Notes: a model not told the origin generated them from the sequence alone. Positions 28,301-35,335 are shown, counted from the first letter of the stretch. The stretch is DNA of 35,335 nt from Rickettsiaceae bacterium (GCA_020697135.1 JAJFBM010000013.1:1-35335), one strand, 5' to 3'. Translations and numbers: made by a program.

Positions 28301-28831
28301 TTTTTCGTTTAAAATTATAATTTTAGATCTTAATTGATATTCTTTTGGATCGCTAAACTCACCATCATACTCAACATTATACTCATATTCGATAGGAACA
28401 CCGTAAAATTCTTTCTCTCCAACATCATAATGCACTTCTTGACCAATATAATTTTGCGCTTTATCAAGCCCTGAGTTTTTAAGCGCTTCTGCAATTTGAT
28501 GTAATGTTTTATTTTGCTCAATCGATTGTTGCACAAGAGTTAACTGGGATGTAATTTGTGTAATTTCGCTAGCATCTGTTGGATCTGTTGGATCTTGTAG
28601 CTTTAATTGCGTCATTAACATTTTTAAAAAATGTTCTTGAGTATCTTGAAGTCGTTTTTTAGACGCCTCAGGGTTAGAAGCAAAATCAGGCTCTAATGCT
28701 TTAACAGCCTTATTCTTTTTACCATCATAGACAGCGCCTAAGCCTTTTACCAAGCTTTGCTGTTGTTCAGCATTTTGTTGTTGTTGCAAAAGCTGTTGCT
28801 GCTGCAATTGTTGAGAAATTGTATTCGACAT
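25331..28831 (-). CDS. flgD: Giant FlgD-like flagellar hook-capping protein with inserted helical repeats
   Basis: The product has 1166 residues, while ordinary FlgD has about 220-250. Layout: glutamine-rich start (residues 7-25); FlgD N-terminal signature HFLKMLMTQLKLQDPTDPTD (67-86) with the following SQLTLVQQ; first Ig/tudor-like module (about 128-278; W198NG, then VPQGKYRIQV); second module (about 300-455; W360, then LPKGDYLYEVYV); third module from about 478. The third module breaks off near 550 and resumes at E1005NTFSWNG with KFPKGVYKYEVFV and a last tudor-like strand set (1056-1090). Between them are about 450 residues of helical repeats. A Gln/Ala-rich acidic tail ends in EEAFYY. FlgD caps the growing hook and recruits hook subunits after export. 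The gene lies eight bases after fliK. The frame is uninterrupted. Confidence 0.85.
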   Translation of the reverse strand: MSNTISQQLQQQQLLQQQQNAEQQQSLVKGLGAVYDGKKNKAVKALEPDFASNPEASKKRLQDTQEHFLKMLMTQLKLQDPTDPTDASEITQITSQLTLVQQSIEQNKTLHQIAEALKNSGLDKAQNYIGQEVHYDVGEKEFYGVPIEYEYNVEYDGEFSDPKEYQLRSKIIILNEKNEKIFEFDRTSNVLKNNRYLWNGKRIDPKTKKEEFVPQGKYRIQVDAEIIDLKLSQSQGLKVETTTLKSGIVSEIRNKDGRPKLFVNGDLIDPDDVIRLTGADKGKNSESNFNNGLSYLGKNASLEVNSLKVKNDYADIEFQNNIADHGNAMIKIKDPKTGDHVATAFIDKKEVKQGKNYYSWHALKALRIDEINDYKKYKNSKDKELRDKYNLTTLPKGDYLYEVYVEDLNSTNETDKYVRQINKVEGIVTKVNKLDNNVTIDGVEYPLDRITEVEDTSSVSTKGNNHSAGNIYNAANIHGKTIEFSNDHFDYDQNELINFKFKLDTPLNNSQYFGAEMRIIDQNDRVVDILKKNIDEIKYNGQQTPPLYLELNEQSKSYINGVISNNHYDTESNYYALNNDQRKLVSNKIKELAYGKNYEELTPFELADKEEYRALDKDQKQLVDKKIKEIFYKKTFDKLSEKELATKVEYESLTLEQKQLIDIRVKEVVYNKKFDELSPIELADKKGYSDLTTRQKNEIANFMREHNLLPPFSYRNLNGLNAVEANKLICEEFGSQSYINIHNLETQKETHLAKSNYKGFYEGLDKNFKAKVNDLVASKYINDPEYSKLSIEKRKETFNKLSTEEKAAKFNDIGLQNKNKILQHLRENHDFHLSKELQQTNKFIEENYNDVFNRISEDQKTLVTNFIRNFGNSFVKESFQETLNSLPEDKMLKARDYVTKDLNFKVTYDHLNESEQKIINRFINKNFATGPHYNNLTSEQRTIADDILKKYYTKYDLYTNLSPHHKDIIDREIENKYYNGKIHSEEFDLLTKEQKSHDLEQRIGENTFSWNGIRNKLNNDKFPKGVYKYEVFVMAGKDLAHAEAKKINVNAPGNGKVSEVRIDKGENIYIVQTKDGPKEVREKQIISIKEPSQDIDPDADAALPQAIKNEVASLVNETLTQVEKQSTEMMIKRQQDYLNAQQAQLAAQNVQTDAASDASEEEAFYY
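26771..27112 (-). repeat. Three tandem 38-residue repeats inside flgD
   Basis: Residues 574-611, 612-649 and 650-687 align without gaps, each 114 bases. They share the pattern Y-x-x-L-x-x-x-Q-[KR]-x-L-[IV] near the start and [FY]-[DE]-[EK]-L-[ST]-x-x-E-L-A near the end. A fourth unit begins at 688 and decays after 18 residues. DNA identity is partial, so these are old rather than fresh duplications. Confidence 0.85.
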
Positions 28832-28839
28832 ATACCACC

Positions 28840-30417
28840 TTAGACTCTAATATTAATACCGCCTGGCGTACTTGCCGTATTCAAATAACCATTTAAGTAG
28901 CTAAAGCTTTGTACTATTTTGCTTACGACTTTTCGGTCTATATCAAAATAATCTTGCTTAGCTTGTCTCTCTTCGTAACCATTTTCGCCATTACCTTGCT
29001 TAAGGTTAAAACTAAGAGTTGCTTCTTCAGACTTTGTAACCTCATGTAAGGCTTTTTGTAACTCTTTCACTTCTTGTTGAAGCATCTCAAGTGTATCACT
29101 TCGTTCTGCATTAATCTCGATATTTTTAATTTTTCCATCAATAATTTCCATTGCTATATCAACTTGGCCAAGCGCTTCAGGATGTAGCACTACAGAAATC
29201 TTCGAATTGTTAGACTCAATGGCCTTTTCAATATTTATACGTACTTGATCAATAGGCTTTAAAGTAGGAGCTTCCTCAACTTTACTCTGGAAGCCAACTT
29301 GTTTACTATCCTTTATTAATTTCTCAGAAAATGGGCTTAAATTTGCATTTAGAGTCTCTGAATTTTCATCTTTGCTAATTAATTCATCATCTTCGCTCTG
29401 ATTATTCGATAGCTGGTCAATAGATTCTAGATCAATTGTTTCAAGCTCTTTCTCTAAGTTGGAGGAATCATCATTGCTTGAAGAAGCCTGACTTACATTG
29501 CTAACAGCTTGGGAGGTTATATTCTCACCAAAATTAGAGGATGAGGATTTTTGTTCAAGGGATATTGCTTGAAATACGGCTTCATGATCTTCTTCGCTGT
29601 CTTTCTCAGAAAAGTTACTGTTAAAATCTTGTTGATTTGATATAGGTAAATTTAGATAAGCTTCATTAGTATTATCAAGGTTTTGTTTAGAATTCGCATC
29701 TAAATCTGAATCAAAAGTAATTGCAACAACTTCAGTAAATTTAACGTCCTCTTCATCACCATCTGTAATAAATTTCTCAAAAGAGCTTAACATCTCGTTA
29801 CGAGGCCAATCTAAATGCTCTGATGATTTATCAAGAGTTATTTGAAAGGATATTTGAGAAAGCCTATCAGCTTCTTTTTCATGAGAGCTTTCAGGATTAA
29901 ATCCATTGATAGTTTGGGAATTATTTAAATCTAAGTCTTGTGTAATTGCTTCAAGAGATGCTATCTGCTCAGTATTTTCTAAATTTATATCAAATGTATT
30001 TAGATTACAAGATAATGGGTTAAATGGGTGAAAAATATAATTTTGAACATAATCCTTATTTTCCTCAAGAGAAAGCTTTTCTTTTGTCTCGGATTCTTCG
30101 TTGCTTTTTTCGATCTCATTATATTCTGATGCATTCTCTACCTCTTGGGTTTGATTATCTTCAGTAGCTTTCGCTTTCTCGACTGTTCTTTCGTTACTAG
30201 TAGTAGAGTATAAATTACTTTTTTGACTAATGGGGGCAGATTTATATTGAGTGTCTTTAGATGCGTATTCTTTTGTGTTTATTTTGTCATTATAGGATTG
30301 GTATGTTCTTAAGAAATCATTATTTTCTTTATTAACCTGTGCTGCCGAATCTTGCATAAGATCAACAGTTTTTGCCTTCTTAAGATCATGATTTGCTAGG
30401 TAATTATTTATTTCCAT
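28840..30417 (-). CDS. fliK: FliK-like flagellar hook-length control protein
   Basis: This is a 525-residue protein. Residues 1-380 are low-complexity, very acidic and rich in Ser, Asn, Glu and Gln, as expected for the exported ruler part. The C-terminal Flg_hook domain (about 390-475) has KISVVLHPEALGQVDIAMEI (H412 in the LxPexLGxVxv signature), then IEINAERSDTLEMLQQEVKELQKAL. FliK is exported during hook growth, measures length and switches FlhB specificity. It ends eight bases before flgD, so the two are one transcript. AGGG precedes the ATG by five or six bases. No other flagellar gene is in the window. Confidence 0.87.
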   Translation of the reverse strand: MEINNYLANHDLKKAKTVDLMQDSAAQVNKENNDFLRTYQSYNDKINTKEYASKDTQYKSAPISQKSNLYSTTSNERTVEKAKATEDNQTQEVENASEYNEIEKSNEESETKEKLSLEENKDYVQNYIFHPFNPLSCNLNTFDINLENTEQIASLEAITQDLDLNNSQTINGFNPESSHEKEADRLSQISFQITLDKSSEHLDWPRNEMLSSFEKFITDGDEEDVKFTEVVAITFDSDLDANSKQNLDNTNEAYLNLPISNQQDFNSNFSEKDSEEDHEAVFQAISLEQKSSSSNFGENITSQAVSNVSQASSSNDDSSNLEKELETIDLESIDQLSNNQSEDDELISKDENSETLNANLSPFSEKLIKDSKQVGFQSKVEEAPTLKPIDQVRINIEKAIESNNSKISVVLHPEALGQVDIAMEIIDGKIKNIEINAERSDTLEMLQQEVKELQKALHEVTKSEEATLSFNLKQGNGENGYEERQAKQDYFDIDRKVVSKIVQSFSYLNGYLNTASTPGGINIRV

Positions 30418-30886
30418 AAAACCCTATAATTATAGTTCAACCATTATTATGCAAATACTATGCCAAATAGGTTGGAGCGCTTAATATGCAGATGAAGATA
30501 GCCTTACTGCAAAAATCAATTGCTAATTAATTTTCCCCTGGTAATTTAAAGGATAAGTATCGCAAAAAAGTGCTTATGCGAAGAAAATATGGAAAACAAT
30601 AAAAATAATGCTCATTTAAAAATATCGCGTATGAAAGCTCTTCGTGAATGAGAAGAAAAAAATTACGCTTCTTTAAAAGTTATATTTAAAGCCAAGGATT
30701 TTAAAATAAATAAAAATTTTAGTAATACTACTAAAGGCATAATAATATGGAGAAGTTAGCATATAGGGTGCAAAGCGCATTACTAAAGAAGTTACCGAAA
30801 TTAAAACATTATCAAGCGGTAGGGTAAAAATTACCTTAAAGTCTAGCATTCAGTCCTACAGAAATTTTTTTGCAACTAATATATAA
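30418..30886. other. 469-base spacer, no clear gene
   Basis: This AT-rich region upstream of fliK must contain its promoter. Short open stretches exist on the plus strand (a 20-codon one from 30589 ends at a TGA and continues in frame for about 35 codons). They lack recognisable similarity and are interrupted, so at best they are remnants. No strong hairpin is seen. Confidence 0.4.
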
Positions 30887-31576
30887 CTAATCTGTAAGAT
30901 TTGTTCCGATTAGTGCGGTTATCTCATTATCAAAAAAAAACTTATATATATTATTTACAAGATGCATAATATAATTTTCATTTTGCTCTTCATCTAGTTT
31001 AGGTTGTTGATGAACATTAGGGCCGTCTTGAATTAGATCTAATAAATAATTTAATCTTTCGATTTCAATGGTAGATGTGTCAATTAATTTCTTCTCAACA
31101 CAGTTCTTAAACCTTATTATGTCTTCTTTAAGTGCTATTTCATGATTTTCAGTTTGAAGAATCTCTTCGATTTTATATTCGCTTCTAAGAAAATATTCTC
31201 TAATATTATCTGCCCATAAAAGATCTTGCAGGTCTTTGAAACTATAAAATTTATTTTTAAGTTTTATAGTTCTTTCGCTTCCAAGGAAGTAATCCTCTGG
31301 AAAGATTTCAGCATCTGCATCAACTGAAAATTTTAGGTTACAGTTAATATCAAGTTTAATTATTTCCCCTGTCACCTTCCCAAATGAATTAATTTTTGTG
31401 CAGTTAAATATACTTTTATTAAGCTGTGCAAATGGAATATTGTCTATTCTTAATATATTATCTGGGTAAATATGTATAATAGTATTAATATCAGCTGTAA
31501 ATATTTTGGTTACAGTTAAATTAATGCTCTTATAATTGCTAATTTTTACGTTACCATTTAAAAGCTGAATCATCAT
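30887..31576 (-). CDS. Hypothetical protein, unrecognised
   Basis: This protein has about 229 residues from ATG 31576; a TTG at 31588 would add four. I do not recognise a family. The first 100 residues are rich in Ile, Asn and Lys with alternating hydrophobic residues, suggesting beta structure (KISNYKSINLTVTKIF, TGEIIKLDINCNLKFSVD). From about 105 on it is mostly helical and charged (KLKNKFYSFKDLQDLLWADNIREYF onward). There is no convincing signal peptide. There is a weak C-terminal hydrophobic stretch (IMHLVNNIYKFFF). It has no operon partner, with spacers of over 380 bases on both sides. Codon use is as AT-rich as the neighbours. It may be a lineage-specific or effector-type gene, but nothing proves it. 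Confidence 0.6.
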   Translation of the reverse strand: MMIQLLNGNVKISNYKSINLTVTKIFTADINTIIHIYPDNILRIDNIPFAQLNKSIFNCTKINSFGKVTGEIIKLDINCNLKFSVDADAEIFPEDYFLGSERTIKLKNKFYSFKDLQDLLWADNIREYFLRSEYKIEEILQTENHEIALKEDIIRFKNCVEKKLIDTSTIEIERLNYLLDLIQDGPNVHQQPKLDEEQNENYIMHLVNNIYKFFFDNEITALIGTNLTD

Positions 31577-31972
31577 TATAAAAGACAATATTTATTAATC
31601 AAATATAAGTTTTATAATATAAAAATTTAGCGATATCAAATAAATTTTAATATATTTAGTAAGATTTTTTAAAACTCAGCTTTTATAGATATAAAAACCT
31701 GATTTTAATTTATCAAAAAATGATGTGTTTCCTGAAATTGCGTCCTCATATCGCTTTTAAAGCATATTAAACTTGCTTAAGGCTCCTAAATATTTTGTTT
31801 ACTTCACGCTGTCTTTTAGGGGGTTTTTACTGTGTGCTAATAAGTAATATCACATTTTATCGATCACACGAAGAAAATATATATAATGCTTAAAGCAAAA
31901 AAAAATTTACTGTAATGAGCGAAGTTGTTATATATTGAGATAGTTTTGATTATTTAATTTATACTAATAACC
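31577..31972. other. 396-base spacer between divergent genes
   Basis: The spacer is AT-rich with small palindromes (TTTTATAGATATAAAA at about 31682-31697 and GCTTTTAAAGC at about 31755-31765) and a pyrimidine-rich TCTTTTAGGGGGTTTTT. I see no gene, repeat copy or RNA that I can name. It should carry the promoters of both flanking genes. Confidence 0.4.
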
Positions 31973-32641
31973 ATGAAAATTTCTAATTATTTTACGTATT
32001 TAATGTTTTTCTTATCTCTATCGTTAGTTGGCTGTAATGATGTTAAGCAGCCTGACTCTAAGAGTCCACCCTTAGTTGAAAATATCAAAGAAGCAAAAAG
32101 TAAAATATTGCAGGTTAAGGAAGATGATATTGTCCTTGGTAATCCTGATGCAAAGGTTAAAATATTTGAATATTTTTCATTAACCTGCCATCATTGTGCC
32201 GATTTTCACCATAAAGTGTTTAAACCTTTTAAAGAAAATTATCTCGATAAAGGGCGAGTGGCTTATATAGCAAGGCTTCTGCCATTCGACAGACAAGCAT
32301 TTCATGCATCTATACTTGTTAGATGTGCGCCTAAAGAGCAATATCATAATTTTATCAATGTATTATTTGATCAACAAAATAACTGGGTATTTTCTAAGGA
32401 TTTTAAAGAGATACTAACGCAAATAGGAAGGTTAGGGGGATTAGGTGCTGAACAATATACCAAATGTTTAGAGGATCATGAGTTGAAGGATAAAGTTATC
32501 CTGCATGTAAAGGAAGCGAGTGAGCTTGGAATAAACGCTACTCCAGAAATATTTATAAATGGGAGAGCTTTTGAAAACACCAATAAGTATGAGGATTTTG
32601 TAAAAGTTGTTGAGCAAGCTTTAAAGGAGGAAGGCGAATAA
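31973..32641 (+). CDS. DsbA-like thiol:disulfide oxidoreductase, lipoprotein
   Basis: This 222-residue protein has a lipoprotein signal: hydrophobic MFFLSLSLVGC, with the lipobox L18-V-G-C21, so it should be lipid-anchored. The thioredoxin fold begins near residue 53 (ILGNPDAKVKIFEYFSLTC pattern): active site C72-H-H-C75, a helical insertion (about 115-175), and the cis-proline loop INATPEIFING. CxxC with HH and this length fit the DsbA/Thioredoxin_4 group of alphaproteobacteria. It probably introduces disulfides in secreted proteins, for example type IV secretion or envelope parts. It precedes the ATP synthase operon by 88 bases and is not functionally tied to it. Confidence 0.88.
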   Translation: MKISNYFTYLMFFLSLSLVGCNDVKQPDSKSPPLVENIKEAKSKILQVKEDDIVLGNPDAKVKIFEYFSLTCHHCADFHHKVFKPFKENYLDKGRVAYIARLLPFDRQAFHASILVRCAPKEQYHNFINVLFDQQNNWVFSKDFKEILTQIGRLGGLGAEQYTKCLEDHELKDKVILHVKEASELGINATPEIFINGRAFENTNKYEDFVKVVEQALKEEGE

Positions 32642-32729
32642 TAATTGCTTTTTATTATAAATATCTTTAACATTTTTAAGTCAAAGCTTGACAATTACTC
32701 TTCGTAATAATAAAAAAATATATACGTTT

Positions 32730-32990
32730 ATGAATGAAGAAAAAAATAAAGATCTTGAAATCTTGGAACAAAAAATCAACGAGATCAAAGAATCTAAAAA
32801 CCAGACAGAGCGTAAAAATGTTAGTCGCGGAACCAATGTCTTAATCGAGATTAGTGCAGCCATAATGGTTGGAATTTTAGTCGGTTGGTATCTTGATTCA
32901 ACATTTAATTCAAAGCCTATTGGCATGATTTTATGTACGATTTTTGGCTTTATGGCAGGCATTAAAAAACTAATGTCTAGTAAATATTAA
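32730..32990 (+). CDS. atpI: ATP synthase accessory subunit I (AtpI/AtpZ-like)
   Basis: I start at ATG 32730 (86 residues); TTG 32688 would add 14 residues rich in Asn and Lys. A charged helical N-terminus precedes two membrane helices: [21 protein letters not shown] and [17 protein letters not shown]. The GWYLDSxFxxKPxG signature is that of alphaproteobacterial AtpI. It helps c-ring assembly or Mg uptake. It is first in the F0 operon, 22 bases before atpB. Confidence 0.82.
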   Translation: MNEEKNKDLEILEQKINEIKESKNQTERKNVSRGTNVLIEISAAIMVGILVGWYLDSTFNSKPIGMILCTIFGFMAGIKKLMSSKY

Positions 32991-33012
32991 TAATGTAATT
33001 TGTATAAAGGTA

Positions 33013-33741
33013 ATGCAACATAACCCACTTCATCAATTTGAAACAGCAAAATTAGTTGATTTTCAACTAGCTGGTTTCGATCTAAGTTTTACAACTTCTA
33101 GCTTATTTATGCTACTTGCTTTCACAATTTCAGTTGTTTTTTTTCTCATAGCCTTACGCAATAGAACATTTATCCCGAACAGATTGCAGGCGTCAGCTGA
33201 ATTATTATATGGTGTTGCAGAAGATTCAGTTGAGGGGAGCATTGGTGAAGGTGGTAAAAAGTTCGTGCCTTTAATATTTAGCATGTTTTTGTTTATTCTG
33301 CTTTGTAATTTACTAGGCATGCTTCCTTATAGTTTTACAGTAACGAGCCATATTTCTGTAACATTTGCCCTTGCTTCATTAATGTTTGTGCTGATAACTC
33401 TTGTTGGCTTTATAAAGCATGGTTTTCACTTTTTATCATTATTTCTTCCAAGAGGTACGCCACTTTGGCTTGCCCCACTTATTATATTAATTGAATTTTT
33501 TGCCTATCTTGCAAGGCCTGTAAGCCTATCGCTTCGACTTGCTGCTAATATGATTGCAGGGCACGTATTACTTAAAGTACTTGCTGGCTTTGTTGTTTCA
33601 ATGGCGATATATTTGAAATGGATTCCACTTCCTTTAATGGTGGTTTTAATTGGATTTGAAATTTTTGTTGCTATTCTTCAAGCATATATATTTACTATAT
33701 TATCTTGTGTATATTTGAATGATGCAATAAACTTACACTAA
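33013..33741 (+). CDS. atpB: ATP synthase F0 subunit a
   Basis: This 242-residue, five- to six-helix membrane protein forms the proton half-channels with the c-ring. The essential arginine is R175 in [33 protein letters not shown] and [21 protein letters not shown] are further family signatures. The length is normal. The ATG lies 22 bases after atpI, with AAAGG upstream as the ribosome site. Confidence 0.96.
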   Translation: MQHNPLHQFETAKLVDFQLAGFDLSFTTSSLFMLLAFTISVVFFLIALRNRTFIPNRLQASAELLYGVAEDSVEGSIGEGGKKFVPLIFSMFLFILLCNLLGMLPYSFTVTSHISVTFALASLMFVLITLVGFIKHGFHFLSLFLPRGTPLWLAPLIILIEFFAYLARPVSLSLRLAANMIAGHVLLKVLAGFVVSMAIYLKWIPLPLMVVLIGFEIFVAILQAYIFTILSCVYLNDAINLH

Positions 33742-33757
33742 ACATAACATAAACTTT

Positions 33758-33764
33758 AGGAGAT
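33758..33764 (+). promoter_or_regulatory. Strong Shine-Dalgarno sequence for atpE
   Basis: AGGAGAT lies seven bases before the atpE ATG. It is the best ribosome-binding site in the operon, where atpF' and atpI have almost none. This fits the need for about ten c subunits per complex. Confidence 0.75.
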
Positions 33765-33771
33765 AAAAAAC

Positions 33772-33999
33772 ATGGAAGCAACTTCTTTAAAATTCATCGG
33801 TGTTGGATTAATGGCATTCGGAATGCTTGGGTCAGCAATTGGTGTAGGAAATATTTTCCAGTCATTACTAGATTCAATTGCGCGTAATCCTTCGGCTGCT
33901 GATCAATTGCAACGTTTTGCCTTTATTGGTGCAGGTCTTGCCGAAGCTATGGGTCTTTTCTCATTTGTAATCGCAATGTTAATTTTATTTGCAGTATAA
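33772..33999 (+). CDS. atpE: ATP synthase F0 subunit c
   Basis: This 75-residue hairpin of two membrane helices has the glycine-rich first helix [11 protein letters not shown], the polar loop [12 protein letters not shown] that contacts F1 (RNP motif), and the proton-carrying carboxylate E58 in [13 protein letters not shown] Glu rather than an Asp at this place is usual in alphaproteobacteria. It sits between atpB and atpF'. Confidence 0.96.
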   Translation: MEATSLKFIGVGLMAFGMLGSAIGVGNIFQSLLDSIARNPSAADQLQRFAFIGAGLAEAMGLFSFVIAMLILFAV

Positions 34000-34003
34000 T
34001 ATT

Positions 34004-34477
34004 ATGATGCCTCAGCTGGACCTTGCAACATATCCTTCACAAATTTTTTGGCTTACGATATTTTTTGTAAGCCTATATATATTTGTTAAAACCTATGTCG
34101 CCCCTGCAATTGAATCGCTTATTAATTTAAGAGATAATAAAATTGAACACGATTTAAATGAAGCAAGCAAAGCTCGAGGCAAAGCCGTAGAATATAGAGA
34201 AAAATATGAGGCTGCTCGAAAGAAGGTTTTCTCTAAAATCTCTGAAATGCTAGAGGGAGAATTATCTCATTTTAATAATCAAACTGCAGAGCAAAGTTCT
34301 AAAATTAACGCAGAAATTAATCTACTTACTCAAAAAGTTGAAGAAGAGCTTGTCGCGCAGAAAACAAAATATAAGCAGGAATTAGAAGAAGTAGTACTTG
34401 AATATAGTGCCTTTTTAATTCAAAAGGTTTCGGGACTTGCGCCTACTAAAGAAGAATTAAAAAATTACCGAGGCTAG
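34004..34477 (+). CDS. atpF': ATP synthase F0 subunit b'
   Basis: This is 157 residues from ATG 34004, five bases after atpE; ATG 34007 is also possible, and a TTG at 33989 inside atpE is unlikely. One N-terminal membrane helix (QIFWLTIFFVSLYIFVKTYV) precedes a long coiled-coil of the peripheral stalk (LRDNKIEHDLNEASKARGKAVEYREKYEAA). The first of two b-type genes in this operon is b' (also named atpG) in alphaproteobacteria. Confidence 0.88.
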   Translation: MMPQLDLATYPSQIFWLTIFFVSLYIFVKTYVAPAIESLINLRDNKIEHDLNEASKARGKAVEYREKYEAARKKVFSKISEMLEGELSHFNNQTAEQSSKINAEINLLTQKVEEELVAQKTKYKQELEEVVLEYSAFLIQKVSGLAPTKEELKNYRG

Positions 34478-34479
34478 TT

Positions 34480-34947
34480 ATGCATTTTGATGAGAAATTT
34501 TGGCTTGCTATATCATTCATAGTATTTGTAGCAATCTCCTACAAATTCATTAAGGCTGCAGTAACTAATTTAATTGATAAAAAAATTGCTGAATTGTCAG
34601 CAAAAGTTGTAGAAGCTGAAACTCTTCGGAGAGATGCTGAGAAACTGCTAAATGAGATAAGTGAGAAAATATCTGCGCAAGATGCGGAAAATCAACAATT
34701 ACTTGACGAGGCAAGAACCAATATTAAAAATACTATCGAAAATAAAAAAGGCTTATTTGCTCACGAGCTTAATATTAAATATGAAGAAGCTGTAAAGAAA
34801 ATTGAGCAGAGAAAAAGCCTTGCCCTCATCGACCTCCATAAAAATTTCATTGAAATTGCTCATTCCATCTCCGAAAAATATCTTAAAGAACATGCCAAAG
34901 ATCTTAAATCTGACGTTGAAATAGCTAAGAAGTATATTAATTCTTAG
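34480..34947 (+). CDS. atpF: ATP synthase F0 subunit b
   Basis: This is a 155-residue protein with an N-terminal membrane helix (FWLAISFIVFVAISYKFI) and a coiled coil (KIAELSAKVVEAETLRRDAEKLLNEISEK) typical of b subunits. It starts two bases after atpF'. The F1 genes (atpHAGDC) do not follow, as in other alphaproteobacteria where F0 and F1 are separate operons. Confidence 0.93.
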   Translation: MHFDEKFWLAISFIVFVAISYKFIKAAVTNLIDKKIAELSAKVVEAETLRRDAEKLLNEISEKISAQDAENQQLLDEARTNIKNTIENKKGLFAHELNIKYEEAVKKIEQRKSLALIDLHKNFIEIAHSISEKYLKEHAKDLKSDVEIAKKYINS

Positions 34948-35263
34948 TTTTCACTTTCATATTACTGGACATTTTCAATGAAAAGGGCGCTACACGGTCA
35001 TCCCCTCGCAGCATTATCTTATGGGTTTTGATGTGGACCCCGCGGTCAAGCCGCGGTATGACAAAATGGTGCATTTTTATAACTACGCAACAATGCCTCC
35101 CCATTCGACGTGGCGATCCAGGTAATACCAATCATTATAATCCCCAAAAAGTTATTTTTCTGCATCTTTTCTAGACATCAATAAAAACTTCTTTTATAAT
35201 TTGCGCATAATAGTTGAAAAATATAAAAGCTTTTCAAGTTAAAAATATAATAAAGAGGTCAAA
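34948..35263. repeat. Repeat-rich spacer with GC-rich hairpin
   Basis: Within this 316-base spacer, ACACGGTCATCCCCTCGCAGC at about 34992 and the perfect hairpin CCGCGG-TCAAG-CCGCGG (35040-35056), followed by TATGAC, resemble the widespread alphaproteobacterial/rickettsial repeat whose six-frame translation contains VIPRLDRG. A second partial motif (CGACGTGGCGATCCAGG at about 35107-35123) resembles the GTCATTGCGA..GGCAATCCAG type. It follows atpF and may terminate the operon. The final 100 bases are AT-rich and probably promote the next gene. Confidence 0.65.
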
Positions 35264-35335
35264 ATGTCTAAAGATAAAAGTCAATATAAACTTGTTAAAG
35301 GTAATCGCTTAGTTCCAATAAAACCTAAAGATCCA
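35264..35335 (+). CDS. Start of an unknown protein (3' truncated by window edge)
   Basis: An ATG preceded by AAAGAGGTC at good spacing opens a frame that runs to the end of the window (24 codons, MSKDKSQYKLVKGNRLVP then IKPKDP). The residues are basic and polar. The fragment is too short to name a family. The ribosome site and the absence of a stop support a real gene. Confidence 0.6.
   Translation, partial: MSKDKSQYKLVKGNRLVPIKPKDP

Noticed and set aside
28330-28536. 68-codon open frame overlapping flgD in another frame
   Set aside because: It lies inside the first FlgD module; the main frame carries the domain signal.
30589-30757. Interrupted short plus-strand reading frame as a pseudogene
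   Set aside because: There is no similarity to any family I know, and AT-rich spacers produce such frames by chance.
32476-32962. Two open frames on the minus strand
   Set aside because: They are antisense to the DsbA-like gene and atpI, both clearly coding on the plus strand.
34937-35131. 64-codon open frame on the minus strand containing VIPRLDRG
   Set aside because: It lies within the repeat spacer, and this peptide is the typical spurious translation of a dispersed alphaproteobacterial repeat. It has no ribosome site.

Overview
The window is an AT-rich segment from an alphaproteobacterium, most probably an intracellular or host-associated member of the Rickettsiales. The reasons are a split pntA/pntB transhydrogenase, an F0 ATP synthase operon in alphaproteobacterial order with b' and b subunits, VirB8/VirB9 of a P-type (rvh-like) type IV secretion system, an ankyrin protein, a DksA without zinc cysteines, and decayed interspersed repeats of the 'GTCATCC..' and 'GTCATTGCGA..' type. 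Flagellar hook genes (flgD, fliK) point to a flagellated lineage such as Midichloriaceae or a flagellated Rickettsiaceae. That placement is inference from gene content only.

Layout. 1-3958 (+): 3' end of a sensor histidine kinase, then rodA-mreD-mrdA (rod-shape peptidoglycan synthesis). 4372-6465 (+): a membrane-anchored SAM-methyltransferase-like protein and an exported ELM1-like protein. 6527-8000 (-): a protein with two F-box-like motifs, and lolA. 8135-11356 (+): pntAA-pntAB-pntB, with a palindromic element between pntAB and pntB. 11408-19660 (-): an alpha/beta hydrolase, then murC-murB-ddl-ftsQ (a dcw segment) and gyrB-acpS. 19929-21731: two HAD-fold proteins converging on a double terminator. 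22033-24449 (+): virB8-virB9 and an ankyrin gene. 24489-24564 (-): tRNA-Val(UAC). 24867-25283 (+): dksA. 25331-30417 (-): fliK and a giant flgD. 30887-31576 (-): an unrecognised protein. 31973-34947 (+): a DsbA-like lipoprotein and atpI-atpB-atpE-atpF'-atpF. 35264 to the end (+): the start of an unknown gene after a repeat-rich spacer.

Core genes dominate: cell-wall synthesis and division (rodA, mreD, mrdA, murC, murB, ddl, ftsQ), energy coupling (pnt, F0), and replication and regulation (gyrB, dksA). Among them sit probable host-interaction genes (type IV secretion parts, F-box-like protein, ankyrin protein, exported ELM1-like protein).

The most unusual object is the FlgD homologue at 25331-28831. 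It has 1166 residues against roughly 220-250 for ordinary FlgD. It carries three FlgD Ig/tudor-like modules, and the third is split by about 450 residues of helical repeats (38-residue units followed by about 25-residue units, some 13 in all). A hook-cap protein built like this is the best candidate here for undescribed biology. The exported ELM1-like protein and the tandem F-box-like protein come next.
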